Assembly: GCF_021155765.1 (NCBI RefSeq)
Contig: NC_060106.1
Location: 21,850,031 to 21,914,030 of the forward strand
DNA length: 64,000 nucleotides
Direction of reading: 5' to 3'
Source of the DNA: Diprion similis
Lineage: Eukaryota > Arthropoda > Insecta > Hymenoptera > Diprionidae
Under the pieces are notes generated by a model. The model did no database searches, was not told where the DNA came from, and saw only the letters and a program-made list of their open reading frames with translations. Of the stretch, positions 1 to 11,700 are shown one piece after another. Every line of letters starts with the position of its first letter. Position 1 is the stretch's first letter. Made by a program: the position numbers and the translations under genes.

Positions 1-1
1 A

Positions 2-3000
2 ATTCAGCTACCTTGGCATTCACAGTTTCGTGATGCGGTGATAAACCAGTCCAATGGGACGACAACGCTGTACACGAAATACCACTATGACGACATGGTG
101 AGTAAATTTCACAAGCCTCAATGGAAATTCCATCACGAATATTCGATGACGAATAACGATCAATTGATGTCAAATTTGCAATGTTTCAGCAACGGGTGGG
201 CAGGATGAAGAGAGACTATTTCTACCAGGGCATCAATAACACACCATTTACAGTGGTGGTGTCCCTCCCGGTGCATGGTCATGGTGGGAGCTACCGGGTC
301 CATGCAATCGAGGAGATTCACCGATATCAGCACCAACGAGGCAAGCATGCTGCACCTGTTTAAAAATCATTTACGAGACACGACATCCATCATGCGTCAC
401 TGCTTTCTCTTGGTGATCTGAACAATTGAATAATTCAAGGAAATAAAATGCTTTCAGACAAAGATGCAACCAGTTACTTCTCCGGTAGCAATTGGCGGGT
501 GCATCCCAATTGGACGTACTGTGGGTGAGTGTATAATTTATTAGGTAGTGTCGCGAAATAGAGGGAAAATGCTGTAAGACTTGTTAAACCTGACTCGCAG
601 CTCTAATGTGAGGGATGAAACGTAATCCGAAGGGGTGGAAACTTTAAGTCAGTGAATATAACATCGATGCTTTTCAGGTACCATTACGATGGTGACCACA
701 CATTCCAAACGCCTGAGGAAGAGCTGCTCCACTTCCTAAAGCGGACCCGCGTACCGGGGTGGAAGTGGATGGACATGAATAGAGTTGGATCCCATCCCCC
801 GGAGCATTCGCATTCAGGATCATCGCGTGGTGAGTATCGTCGCATCGTTGCATGTCGCGTGTGCCTTTTCATATCATCCTCCTCTTGGATGATGGTCAAA
901 ACCGTTACCCGCAACGCTTCTTTAACTCTACAGTAAACACGAGCAAGGTGGAAAGGACCTCGTACTACTGTGACAGAAATCTCCTCCTGAGTCTGGTGTT
1001 CGATGCTATGGTAACTGACTGGTTTGCCAACACGAACACCACTCGCGGGGAAAAGGGGTGAGTCGTGAGTCATCAAGCGCGTTTACGCGTGGCTAAAGCA
1101 CGCTTATAATAATTATCATTCGATAATAGAAAGACAATTTGTGGCACACGCACGCATGCGCACAACACACACGCACACACACACATACACACACCTTGAG
1201 AAGACACGCAAAAATGTATCGCAAATGTAATCAGCATGTGTGTGTAATTATTTGAATATACGATATTAGTATTGTAGTGAATCCCATGATATTCGATTGT
1301 TATTTAACGGGGTAGTCCGATTTTCGTTTCATGTTTTATAATCTTCTGCAATTCATATTACTTCAAAGGATAAAGTAAATCACGCGATTGACCTTAATTA
1401 TTCTCAGTTTCGTTGTATCATTTCTCTCTCTCTGTGGCAGATGATTGCTGCGGAAGAATACAGCATCCCGTCCGTAGATTCACTTATCTTATCACAATCA
1501 CGGTCCTCTGCAGATCCGAGCACGCTTTCATAGGTATTGATTGCATGTCGCGAAAGACGATCAGAGAATAGGGATAAACTCTTTTCACTATGCATATACA
1601 GACGCCAGAATATACTTACATACGTGTGGTAGATGAATATACATATAGTTTAAGCAACATTTGTAAATATATTTTTATAATTTATTATAAAATTTTTATA
1701 ATGCACTTTGATTTGTCTTTACTAATACAGCACTTTAACGTCACGCAGACCCTTAGCTATGCTGATGAACCTTCTGTCCAGGTAACACCATCAAATAATG
1801 CACCTTACGTTCATCCGTTATAATCGTCTGCGAGTATGAGAAAGAAAATCTTTTCATTCGGTTTTTTTATTTTTTATTCCCCTCCCCACTACGTCTCTTC
1901 ATGTTCATGCCTCGAATTTCATTTTATCTCAAAGTTCCTCCTGTGTACACGTGTAGTTACTTGACTACTGCGCCCGTAGGTATAGCGGAAAACCGATAAT
2001 TCACCCATGATCGAGTCTACGTTAGAAGTTTAAATACCTACATTCATTTCTACAGTCGTCAATTTGTAAAAAAAAACTTAAATGTCAGACGATCACAATT
2101 TAGCTATGTAGACAGGGTGTCCAATTCGAATCAAGCCTAGGGTGAATATTCCGTTTTTATCATGAAAAAAATATGGCATTAGCGATGTACTAATTCGACT
2201 AAAATTCACTGATTACGTTTCGACAATTCAACAATTTTGTAATTCGACAGATATCGAATAAACAATAGAAGCTGATCAGACTCTCTCGTACTTTACAAAA
2301 AAATACAGATAATTAAATACACTATTGAATAAGTTTAATGGATGATGTTATTTTACGAAAAAAATTGAAAAGATCGTTCGGATGTTTTCATGTTGTCCCA
2401 CTACATAATGTTATAGCCTGAACTTTCTCCTGGACTCCCTATACATTACAATTTTCTTTCACTGTCGGAAGTAAGTGAGATGTAGAATGTATCATCGCAA
2501 TCTCACGATTTAGAGTATCCTTAAGTTTGACAGCGGGAAAGAAAATGGCAAATACAATGCGCAACTAATAAAAACAAAGGCTATACTTATCGTTAATTTT
2601 GCAAGTTTATCCAAGCTCATTGTCAAACGACTCGCAAGACAAGTTGTTATTCGTCACTTAAATGGCAGAGGGAATATTTCAGTGTTGGGTTGATTCGCCA
2701 GTAGTTATAAATTTCATTGGGACACCCTGTATACATTATAGGATAACGAAATCGTTCCCGTTCAATCGATGTTGGTAAACCCATTAACCTGACAGCCTTA
2801 TCCTCGATGCAGGAAAGAGTTTCAACAGCGATTCGGCTTCACCCTGGCTTTCATGGCGACCCACAGTGGCCTTACACGGTGGCTGGACTTCCCCATTGAG
2901 AACGACACTCAGCCCGAACACCACTTCGGGAAACTCCATCCTCGGGCGATTGAAGAAGTCTGGTACAAACGCGCCGTCGAGCAGTACTACGTCCAACCGG

Positions 3001-4459
3001 ACAGCTTCGTCTTCTCGGTCCCCATTGACGACGCCGGAGCGGATAACGAGACCCTCGTCACCGCGAGTCACGCCATATTTATTGGTAAGTCTCGTTTCGA
3101 TATTTCGCTTACGATTTGAAAAGATGAATTCTGTGTCTGTTACAAATTGAGCTTGAATTTAATTTAACGATGACAAACATCAGGTGTAGGAAAGGTGAAG
3201 GCCCCGGCAGCGGTCGTTGGCTTCCAATTTAAACATTCGAAGCTTCAGAGTCTCTTTCGAAACATCACCTACAGCTGCGAGGGGTTGGGTAATTGTCAGA
3301 GGAGCTGCGAGGACGAGGGTCTGCAGTGCTACCTGGTGGACAATAACGGGTACGTCGTTGCTGGTGAAAACGCGTCGGAGGCTGGTAAGTTCTTTGGGGA
3401 AATCAACAAACACGTCATGCAGAGTCTCGTCGACAACGGCATCTACGACGAGATCGCTATATACGACTATCAAGCGGTCTGCTTTCGAGATGAGAAGTCA
3501 CTTTGTAACCATGGAAACATCTTGCTGACCGTAAGTACGAGTATGCAAAAATAATATTGTTCGCAGCCATGATCGAAAGGTTTATTCGTTCCTCCTTGCA
3601 GCCCTGGAAGGCCCTCGAGCGAGCTGCAAAATGGGTGCTTGGTAGTCTGGCCTGGATGTGGGTGAAGAGCGGTATTTGGTCCTCCGCGGATTATGCGTAT
3701 GCTTACCCTTACCCGAGTGACGACGAGGATGAGCCGGTGGACGAAGAAACAGAGGATGAGGATGAAGAGGACGATGGGATAGTGGTTGAGGAGGTGAAGG
3801 AGAAACTGGACGTGGTGGAGGAGAAAGCGAATGCAGCAAAGCCACGTGAAACTGACGATCAGGATCAAGATGACGGCGACCTGGGTGTCGAAACGAAGAA
3901 CGAGAAAGACCAACCTCCACAAATCAGACGGACAAGGCCCGAAACCTGCGACGAAGAGGTGAATATCGCTTTTCTAATTACACACTGCGGATTATATCTA
4001 ATTGTAAGCATGCTTTTTATTGAATAAAATAATCCCAACGACCTTCTCATGTTCCAGATGAAGTTGTACCTACTGCAGAATGTTTCTGCAGATAAGTATG
4101 ACGTTGATTGTGTATCTGTCGACGATATTGATAGGGACTGCGAACGGCCCTACGTCGTCCAGCCAGTCGACTCGAGCAACATGATTCTCCTCGTGGTGAA
4201 CGCGATATGCCTAAAATCGGACACTGAAAAGCTGACTGTTTTTCCTAGTGAGATCAAGTACAATGACAGCTTGGCATGCTACAAAGCGGCCAACAGCCTC
4301 CCGAGGCGGAGGCCTGCCTCTTGCATCCGCAACCACACGAGAGAACGAGAGATCAAGGATCTCTGCGGTGGTGCTTCACGCGGTATCAGCATTACGCTGC
4401 TTTCAATGCTCTTGCCAATTTTACTCACTGTGCCATCCTCGATATTCGCTTTTTTTTAA
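2..4459 (+). CDS. Voltage-gated calcium channel alpha2delta subunit, 3' part (655 aa seen, N-terminus outside window)
   Basis: Auxiliary subunit that promotes surface trafficking of Cav channels; extracellular and membrane-anchored. The exons I infer are 2-97, 190-340, 458-524, 678-829, 934-1057, 2813-3084, 3184-3530, 3602-3958 and 4058-4459; together they give 1968 nt in one open frame. Seen in order: the VGCC_alpha2 region with motifs RMKRDYFYQGINNTPF and NWRVHPNWTYC, then ATHSGLTRW in the sixth exon, a cysteine-rich stretch (YSCEGLGNCQRSCEDEG), a very acidic segment of about 60 residues in exon 3602-3958, and a C-terminal cysteine block with the family-typical SSNMILLVV. The last ~20 residues are hydrophobic, as expected for the GPI signal or anchor of alpha2delta proteins. 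The VWA domain must lie upstream of the window. The intron after 340 starts with GC, not GT. Closest in feel to alpha2delta-3/straightjacket; the exact paralogue is not decided. Confidence 0.9.
1058..2812 (+). other. Large intron of the alpha2delta gene
   Basis: This 1.75-kb intron begins GTGAGT and ends TCGATGCAG. It holds a (CA/CG)-rich microsatellite at about 1149-1195, AT-rich filler, and a candidate inverted-repeat element at 2112-2730. I see no exon-like frame in it; the 60-95 aa open frames there show no recognisable motif. Confidence 0.6.
2112..2730. mobile_element. Candidate short non-autonomous DNA transposon with CAGGGTGTCC termini
   Basis: The left end reads CAGGGTGTCCAATTCGAAT from 2113. 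The right end, at about 2710-2729, is its near inverse (read on the minus strand, CAGGGTGTCCCAATGAAAT). The ~600 bp between are AT-rich and non-coding. Only about 15-20 bp of each end pair, and the flanking TA-like duplication is unclear, so this is a weak to moderate call. It sits wholly inside an alpha2delta intron. Confidence 0.4.
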
Positions 4460-4715
4460 ACATCGAATTAACTGTATCACAATCAGTGAAACGTGATTGA
4501 AATAGCAGCCGTTACAACTGATTTAAAATCGTTCTTTGAAATCCGGGAGATTATTCGAGCTTTAGCTAAAAAATATGAGCCAAAATCTATAGTGAGTTAC
4601 GTTGTTGAGATATTTATTGGTAGATATAAACAGCTTTGGTCATTTCAGTTGCCAAGTGCTGTATGACTTCGGGATTATGTTATTTGGGAAAAAACTACGT
4701 AACAGTGTAATCGTA

Positions 4716-4721
4716 AATAAA
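4716..4721 (+). promoter_or_regulatory. Candidate polyadenylation signal of alpha2delta
   Basis: AATAAA about 260 bp after the alpha2delta stop codon. A second AATAAA lies near 4865. Which one is used cannot be told from sequence. Confidence 0.4.
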
Positions 4722-5457
4722 TCGAAACGCATGACTGAAATCTGTACTTAGCGAATTTCTCGTCCGACATACTTTCTGTTTTAGTATAGTTACATCATTC
4801 CAAGGTGGGGAATTTTCAATTTTTCACTCAAAGAAGCGTTTATATAATATTATAACAAAGTATGAATAAAAATTCTTTACGTTGCGCTCCTCGATGAGTA
4901 TATCTATATTCTTTACGTATGACGGTAAAAGTTTCGCTAAGTTTTTACCAAATTCACGAAAGCTAACGTATAAGCGCTTGTACAGTTGTAGGTGCTGTAT
5001 GCGTATTGATAAAAGTTATAATAATATACATATATATATACACATATATATATATATATAGATATTATATACATTTTTTACTTGTAAGTATAAAAATGAA
5101 TATAGGTGTTCACCTAGTTCCTACATGTTTTTTCCAGTGATTATATGTATCCATATAAATATATATTTACAAGAGTGGAATTTTCGAAAGTAGATATATA
5201 ACTACAATCGCGTAATACTTATTTATGTACTATATATTATATACATAGCTAAATTTATTAAAACTGCGTGAAACCGCAACCAGACTTTGTATACTATTGT
5301 AAGCGATGTATTATATGTATACTTGTTCAAATTTTTCAAACGATTTAATCAATTGATTAGGGTAGAATGACACAAATTTGTATTGTATTTTATTTTTCTC
5401 TATTTCAATCAACCCAACGCGTACGCACTTATTACGTGGACATATGTACATACAACA

Positions 5458-5461
5458 TGTG

Positions 5462-5499
<38 letters not shown>

Positions 5500-5560
5500 T
5501 ACATAATATATTATAGTATCTGTATAATATATTATAGTGTATATATATACATAATATATT
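5458..5560. repeat. Compound TA/CA microsatellite with short ATAATATATTATAGT repeats
   Basis: A run of (TA)n merges into (CA)n and then into roughly three copies of a 15-bp AT-rich unit that is itself partly palindromic. Simple repeat, with no gene content. Confidence 0.7.
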
Positions 5561-5769
5561 ATAGTATAGGTACCTGTATTATATACGCTACGTAAAACGA
5601 TGCGTGCATAAACATATACAATACATATGGTCGTACGTGTGTGTGTGTACAGAAATCTATAAGAACACACACACACATACCTTTACAGCATATAATTACG
5701 ACGAAGTGTGCCTTTCTGACGCGCGCGGTTAGGCGAAGTCTTGTATTTTTTTCAAATAAATTGAAATAC

Positions 5770-5775
5770 TTTATT
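5770..5775 (-). promoter_or_regulatory. Candidate polyadenylation signal of the mitochondrial release factor
   Basis: TTTATT on the plus strand (AATAAA on the minus), about 260 bp beyond the release-factor stop codon. Confidence 0.4.
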
Positions 5776-6034
5776 CACAAAATATAAAATCTCCACAATA
5801 TATTGAATCGATTCCTTACGAGACAGAAAAGTGAGTTTGAACCTACGCGAAAATAACGGATTCGCGAAGGGTGGCTGTGATGATGAACTCACGACCCAAA
5901 GTATAAATACATACATGAACATAATGACGTCAATTTAACATCAATAATTACCTTTATTCGACTTATTTACATAGTTTAGAAATCCATTCTATATCATTAA
6001 TCTATGCGTGTGACCAGAACTAACATTGCCTACG

Positions 6035-7555
6035 TTAGCCTTTCTGTGCTGCGTTCACATTCTCGAGAAATACGGTTTTACGTAATTCCTCTTCCAAACT
6101 TTTTCCCAGGTTCGCGAGTACTTCTCCCCCCTCTAAAAACCCTTTCAAATTGTGTATCGTGCCGTTTACTAGCCTGTGATCCGTGACTCTGTTCTGTTGG
6201 TAATTGTACGTTCTAATTTTCTCGTTCCTAAGCCCAAGCCCTCTTTGGCTTTTCCTCAACTCCGATGTCGTCGATTGCTGCTCGGAAAGCTGTGCCGCGT
6301 AAATACGAGCGCGCAATATCTGCAGCGCCAACTTCCTGTTCTTCATTTGAGATCTCTCGGCTTGACAATCCACCGCGATCCCCGTAGGTAGGTGGACTAT
6401 TCTGACCGCCGAATCGGTCGAGTTAACGTGTTGCCCACCGGCTCCTGACGATCGCTTCGTTTCGATCTTTAAGTCCTTTTCGGGGAGGGAAATTTCGATC
6501 TCCGACGGCTCGGGCAGGACCGTCACTATAGCAGTGCTCGTGTGAACTCGACCCGATTTTTCCGTCGTGGGTATCCTCTGCACCCTATGGACACCGGCCT
6601 CGTGTCTCAATGTCGAAAACGCCCCGTCACCCGACACCGAGATCGAGACGTGACGCGTTCCGCCAAAGTCCGAAACCCCCATATCTATCAGCTGATACTC
6701 GTACCCCAAGTAGTCCAAGTACCCCAAGTACATCTCGTAGAGAGACTTGGCGAATAACATCGCCTCCTGACCCCCGACCCCGGCAGTTACTTCTAAAATC
6801 ACGTCTTTGCATGTGTCGTGGGCAGCGTTGGACAATATCGTCTCGATCAATTCCTCGTCCAGAAGCGCCAGCTGCGTTTTATACGCCACCATCTCCTCAG
6901 CCACAAGCTCCTTTATCTCCTTGTCCTTACCTATTGGCGATGCCAATTAGCACGATTACTACAACGATTCTTCAAAGAATGCGGCAGCGACTTGATAATA
7001 TCCCAAAATTTGCTAACGAGGTAATTGCATGTAATTCCCAAGTTTTTAAATTACGATGTTGATTTCATTTCGCTCTTCAATTTCAAACATAAATCGAATT
7101 AGCGAGCACGTGATTCAAAAACGTGCATACACAAAAAATAAATAAATAAATCCGTTTGATGACGTTCTTTAAAATTTGTTTCATTTCAAAATATGAAAAC
7201 AATAATTGATTAGCATAAAAATATAATTACCAAGATCGTTGAGGCTCGTCATATTTTCGACGATACTTAACCGGTTTTCGAGTAAACCGACCACCGGTAT
7301 AAGGTCTCTGTTTTTTTCAAGAACATCGTGTCCAGCCTTGATACTTTCGTACTTTTTAATTATACTGTCCAGGTATTTCCTTACTGCCGAATTTGCGGTC
7401 GTGATTTTGGCGTCGGTACTAAAGTTACTTCTATTCAGGCATAGTATAGTCGGCAACTGAAAACTTGGATAGTTTTTCGGAAGTGACGATCGTCTGTACC
7501 TGCTAATACTTCGGACGAAACAATACGTTCTAAGGCTTCCAAATAACGCGGACAT
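6035..7555 (-). CDS. Mitochondrial peptide chain release factor 1 (MTRF1L type)
   Basis: Class I release factor that recognises UAA/UAG in the mitoribosome and triggers peptidyl-tRNA hydrolysis. Two minus-strand exons, 7231-7555 and 6035-6930, joined in phase 1, encode 406 aa; the MTRF1L family is about 380 aa. The catalytic motif GAGGQHVNSTDSAVR is intact, so the GGQ loop is complete. Upstream are the PCRF-domain motif GVGGQEAMLFAKSLYEMY and the codon-reading loop RIPTTEKSGRVHTST, whose PxT tripeptide and unexpanded loop fit the MTRF1L/mtRF1a branch rather than vertebrate MTRF1. The N-terminus, rich in Arg, Ser and Leu and poor in acid, fits a mitochondrial targeting signal. The start is the ATG at 7555; the 15 in-frame codons before it begin with GTG, not ATG. 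Head-to-head with Sfmbt across 1.2 kb. Confidence 0.92.
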
Positions 7556-8730
7556 CGTACGTGGTGATTCTTTACCTAATTTAATACGATTCGAAACCAC
7601 TTATATGTAACTACACTTGGATCAACTCACGACATATCAGATTCTGTACATTACAAATATACAATTTTATTATAGGTTATGCCTGTACTTGACATCCGAA
7701 TCATACGGTTAAATAACGTCGGCTGCTCGTCTCGGGCCTAGAGTGCGTTCCGAACTTAGTTCGCAGCGCTAAAAACTCCCTAGGACAGAGCCAGAAAGAG
7801 GCAGAGCTAATCACGAACTTGACAGCGCAGCCGAGATACCAGATTATTGACAGCACTGAGAGCTAAATCGGAACGCACCCTTTAAAAGAGTTGATTGAGC
7901 TTATTATGACTCTAATTACATCGATACAGGCGCCATCTCTGAACGTTGGAGCGAAGTTTTACAGCGAGTGTAAGGGGTCGCCATGTGATTGCGGCGGCCC
8001 CTTGACGGCGGCAAAACTAGTCCAGATTGCGTACGGTACGTCGGATCGGTCGGAGCAGTTTAGTGTGCTGCGCGAGGTGCGTGAAGTAAAATTGAACAGT
8101 GTGGTGTGAGTCAGTCACTGAAAACGAGAGTCGAAATCGTGTTTGATCGGCTAAATAGTCTTCGACAAAGATAGTCTCTAAGTATACAACCACTTTCAAA
8201 GCAGAGATATCACTCGTGCGAAAGACTCATTATTAGAATTGCATGATTGTAGTGGTTTTATAAGCGGTGCAAAGGACTGCAGGGCAACACAGAATATATA
8301 TCTTATACGTACATAGATTTAACGGGCGCATTATAACGTGCGAGAAATAAAAAGAGTTTAATTCGTAATCACGTAATATAATCAGATATCTTAAGTAGAA
8401 AAGGTTCGTTATCCGTTGCGGAAACTCCGAAACACACATTTCGGAATCTTTTCTATGATTCTATCTACAATCTACACTAGATATGTACCTGTATATATAG
8501 GTACACCAGAACTTAAAATCAGTAGTTTTCGGTTGTTTTTCTCCCCCATTCTCTTATCTTGCCTATAAATGGCTTAATAGTCTGTAAATCCATGAAGCCT
8601 TCAAGACAATTATACCAATCAGCAATGCGTGCAAATTTCGGAAGACAATTACAGTATAGGAAACAATTCATGTAGTCACGAGCTTTGTATGTACGCACAT
8701 TAGCGTAATAATTAAAACCGTAATTTCACG
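7556..8730. other. Head-to-head promoter region between the release factor and Sfmbt
   Basis: 1.2 kb separates the start codons of two divergent genes. It contains a small inverted-repeat element at 7741-7880 and a GC-richer patch at about 7940-8060 that could be near the Sfmbt transcription start. The 72-codon frame at 7891-8109 resembles nothing I know and probably reflects untranslated leader. No TATA box is assigned. Confidence 0.45.
7741..7880. mobile_element. 140-bp MITE-like element with ~30-bp terminal inverted repeats
   Basis: The left end GAGTGCGTTCCGAACTTAG (7741) and the right end read on the minus strand, GGGTGCGTTCCGATTTAG (from 7880), are near-identical. Similarity continues through TTCGCAGCGCT / CTCTCAGTGCT, giving about 30 bp per arm. 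No coding capacity. The target-site duplication is not clear, so the transposon superfamily is not assigned. It lies in the promoter interval of two conserved genes. Confidence 0.6.
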
Positions 8731-11700
8731 ATGGAAGCAAACACGTCGGAAATGCGAGAAAAACCATCGGACAAAGGTAATTATCGCATAAGTATGAATC
8801 ACTCACGATTTTTTTTTCACTACAAGTATAAAAGCAAAAGTTCTAATGTGATTAAAATTATTTCAATTACATTATTATCCAGAAGCTTGTGTGTGAACAA
8901 AAAGGTTGGCTAAAAGCAGGATAAACTAACGGAAAAAATTCTGATAGCACTTTAAGGCATATTACCGTTTCTTACCACAGTTTCAATTACGTTACAATTC
9001 ACTATAGTTGATTGTTATACCATTATATTTATTTGTATTTATGCTCATTTTCTTTTGTTATTATTACGGTCTATTGTTTTTATTGTTATTATTTTCAAAC
9101 TATTTTTTTTAATTTTACAGAGGATGGATTCGCTTGGCAGGATTATTTGGATGCTACCAAGAGTTTGGAAGTTCCACAAATCATGTTTCCCCATGTGGAA
9201 CTCGGTCTGCAGAGCGGAATTGAAATTGGAATGTCTCTGGAAGTGCCTCGTTTTCTGGATCCTGATAATGAGCCTGTATACTGGGTCGCCTCTGTTGTGA
9301 TGACATGCGGTCCGCTTCTCAGGCTGCGTTACTTTGGCGGAGATGATAGATCTCTTGAGTTTTGGTGCAATCTGACCAAAGAAGCTGCACACGAATTGGG
9401 CTGGTGTATAAAGAACAACAAGAGACTCGAGCCTCCAGAATTCGTCCTAAAACACTCACCAAATTGTGTCGAACAGTTACCTGAGTTCATGAGCAATGCC
9501 AGATCTGTTCCAATGGAAATGCTGACTGGAGTTAGTAGTTTAAAAAAATATTTTTACTTGTTTCATTATGGAGATTCCATGTAGCAAATTTGGAAGCTTA
9601 TAGTTAAAGTTTACCCCAAATCTACTGCATATGGATCAATAATAACCGAAGAGTAATATTTTGAATCCTTTCAAAGTAATTATATGTTTTCGACCCAATA
9701 TAATCCAATTTTTTCACATTTTACTAGCAGTTTACTTATCAGATTTTAAAATACTTTTACAATTAATCCAATAGAATTCTTTACGAATATTTTTGTCTTA
9801 CATTAATACGAAAGTCACTGAATTTTATTTATACTTCTATTTTGTTTAATTATTTTTTGTTCTCCTAACTGTCTTCAGATTTTAATTCTAATACAATTGG
9901 TGTTCATGTCTGACAGGATGGCCTCAGTATGACTGAAAGAATTAAGCAAGGAACTAAAGTGGAAGCTAGTGATGTGCGGCATCCTTACAAACTTTGGCCA
10001 GCTACGGTAAGATCAATAAATATAATAACAACCTTTTCATGACTTGTGATGCCATTGAATTTTTTCAAATCACAAAACTAGTATGCAATTCAGTTAAAAC
10101 TGCTAAAGACATTGATGAATTTCAGATTATAGAAAACATCGGTGGTCGACTTTTACTGCGATATGATACCCCTGGATCACCCGTTAAAGATTTTTGGGTA
10201 TTCTGCACATCAGAACGTTTGCATTGTAACGGTTTTGTGAAAAATGCAGACTTAAAATGGTTTCTTGAACCACCAAGCTCAATACTAGAATCGCATAGTT
10301 ATGAAGAATGGAAATCTTTGACAGAAACAGTACGGCCGATTCAAGAAATTCAAAATAATTTATTCAATAATATACGTGAACATCCTCGGCATGATTTTGA
10401 AGTTGGTATGAAACTAGAAGCGATATCACCAACGAATAGAGTCGAGATATGCCCAGCAACAGTCGTTAAGGTATTTGATGAAAAATACTTCCTCGTTCAA
10501 GTTGATATCTACGAGGATAGTGCGAGAACAGAAGACTGCAGTGATACGAATGGCGACACATGGCTTTGCACAGCGGATCATCCATACATATTTCCTATTG
10601 AGTGGACAAAGAAAAAAAATATAAGGTGAATGTCAGAAGTTGGATGCAAAGTTCAATATTTGTATAAATATTTGTTTTGTTTCGAATTTGTATCGTTATC
10701 ATTATTTTGAATCCTTAGACTTACTCATCCAATCGGATGGATCTCAAAATCGGAAGAATTTGACTGGGAAGCATATTTAGAAGCAACAAAGTCTGAAGCA
10801 GCACCAGAGTCGTCATTTTCAGAGCGAGAAAGTGCTTTAGATGCTGGATTTGAGGTTGGCATGTATCTGGAAGCAGTAGACCCGGAGAATGAAAACACAC
10901 TTTGCGCTGCACACATAACAAAGGTCGTCGATAATCTATTGTGGATAAAATTGGATAACTACGAAGATTTCCGACCTGAGCACATAGTCTCTATGCATTC
11001 ACTGCAGATATTTCCTGTTGGCTGGTGCGAGTCCAATTCTTACACTTTGAAGCCACCCAAAGACTTTGTCGAAGTATGCAGAAAATTAAGAACACCACCA
11101 AAAGAAACCAAAAAAAATAATATTCTCGACATACCAATATCAGAGCCGAGATCTTCGCTTTGGTGCCCTAAAATATACTTCAATTATCGTTGCTTTACCG
11201 GCCCTATGATATCTAAAGGAAAGCTAGCGACACTGCCAAAAGCAGTCGGCCCTGGGCCGGTCACATTAGTCATGAGAGAGGTTCTATCTATGATAGTTTC
11301 TGTCGGGTACAGGAGTGCCAGGATATTGAAAGTTCTTCAATGCGATTCCAAGCCTGACCCAGGATATCATTTGGAAGTTCTGAAAGCAAAACACAAGAAT
11401 AACACGTACAGAGCTAGCGTTGCTGTTATTACTTCAGGAGACATGGTCCCAAAATTCTGTAGAGATATCTGCAAGAAGTTAATGGTTTGCCCAAACTTAT
11501 TCGGACCTTCCTTTATACCTGAGGATGAGTGCCCAGACAGATGTCATAAAGTTTCGAAAAATAAATTCAGTAAGTTTTTTTTAAATACCTACCGCAGAAT
11601 TTACATTAGATTAAGACGAGTGCTTCGGAGTAATATATGATACAGTAAAACAAATAGATTGTAATAACTACTTGGTTCATTGAAAAGTGCTGTGCAATCA

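Larger units (their letters stand above)
4460..6034. other. Convergent intergenic region with TA/CA microsatellites
   Basis: Holds the 3' ends of alpha2delta (+) and the mitochondrial release factor (-). It is strongly AT-rich. Simple repeats are seen at about 5028-5060 (TA runs) and 5458-5560 (TA followed by CA, then ATAATATATTATAGT units repeated three times). The open frames across it are low-complexity Tyr/Ile/Thr translations of the microsatellites and are not genes. Confidence 0.6.

Noticed and set aside
684-1076. 130-codon minus-strand frame
   Set aside because: It is the antisense of two alpha2delta exons and the intron between them.
1150-1165. NRF-1-like palindrome (ACGCATGCGCAC) as evidence that ewg/NRF-1 controls the nearby mitochondrial genes
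   Set aside because: It is in an alpha2delta intron inside a CA/CG microsatellite, and I found no such site in the upstream regions of the release factor, COQ7 or COX5A. The co-occurrence of mitochondrial genes with ewg is probably coincidence.
5311-5676. A 121-codon minus-strand frame rich in Tyr, Ile and Thr
   Set aside because: It is the translation of TA/CA microsatellites; its composition is entirely explained by the repeat.
7181-7600. A longer release-factor N-terminus from 7600
   Set aside because: The upstream codon is GTG; the first ATG is at 7555.
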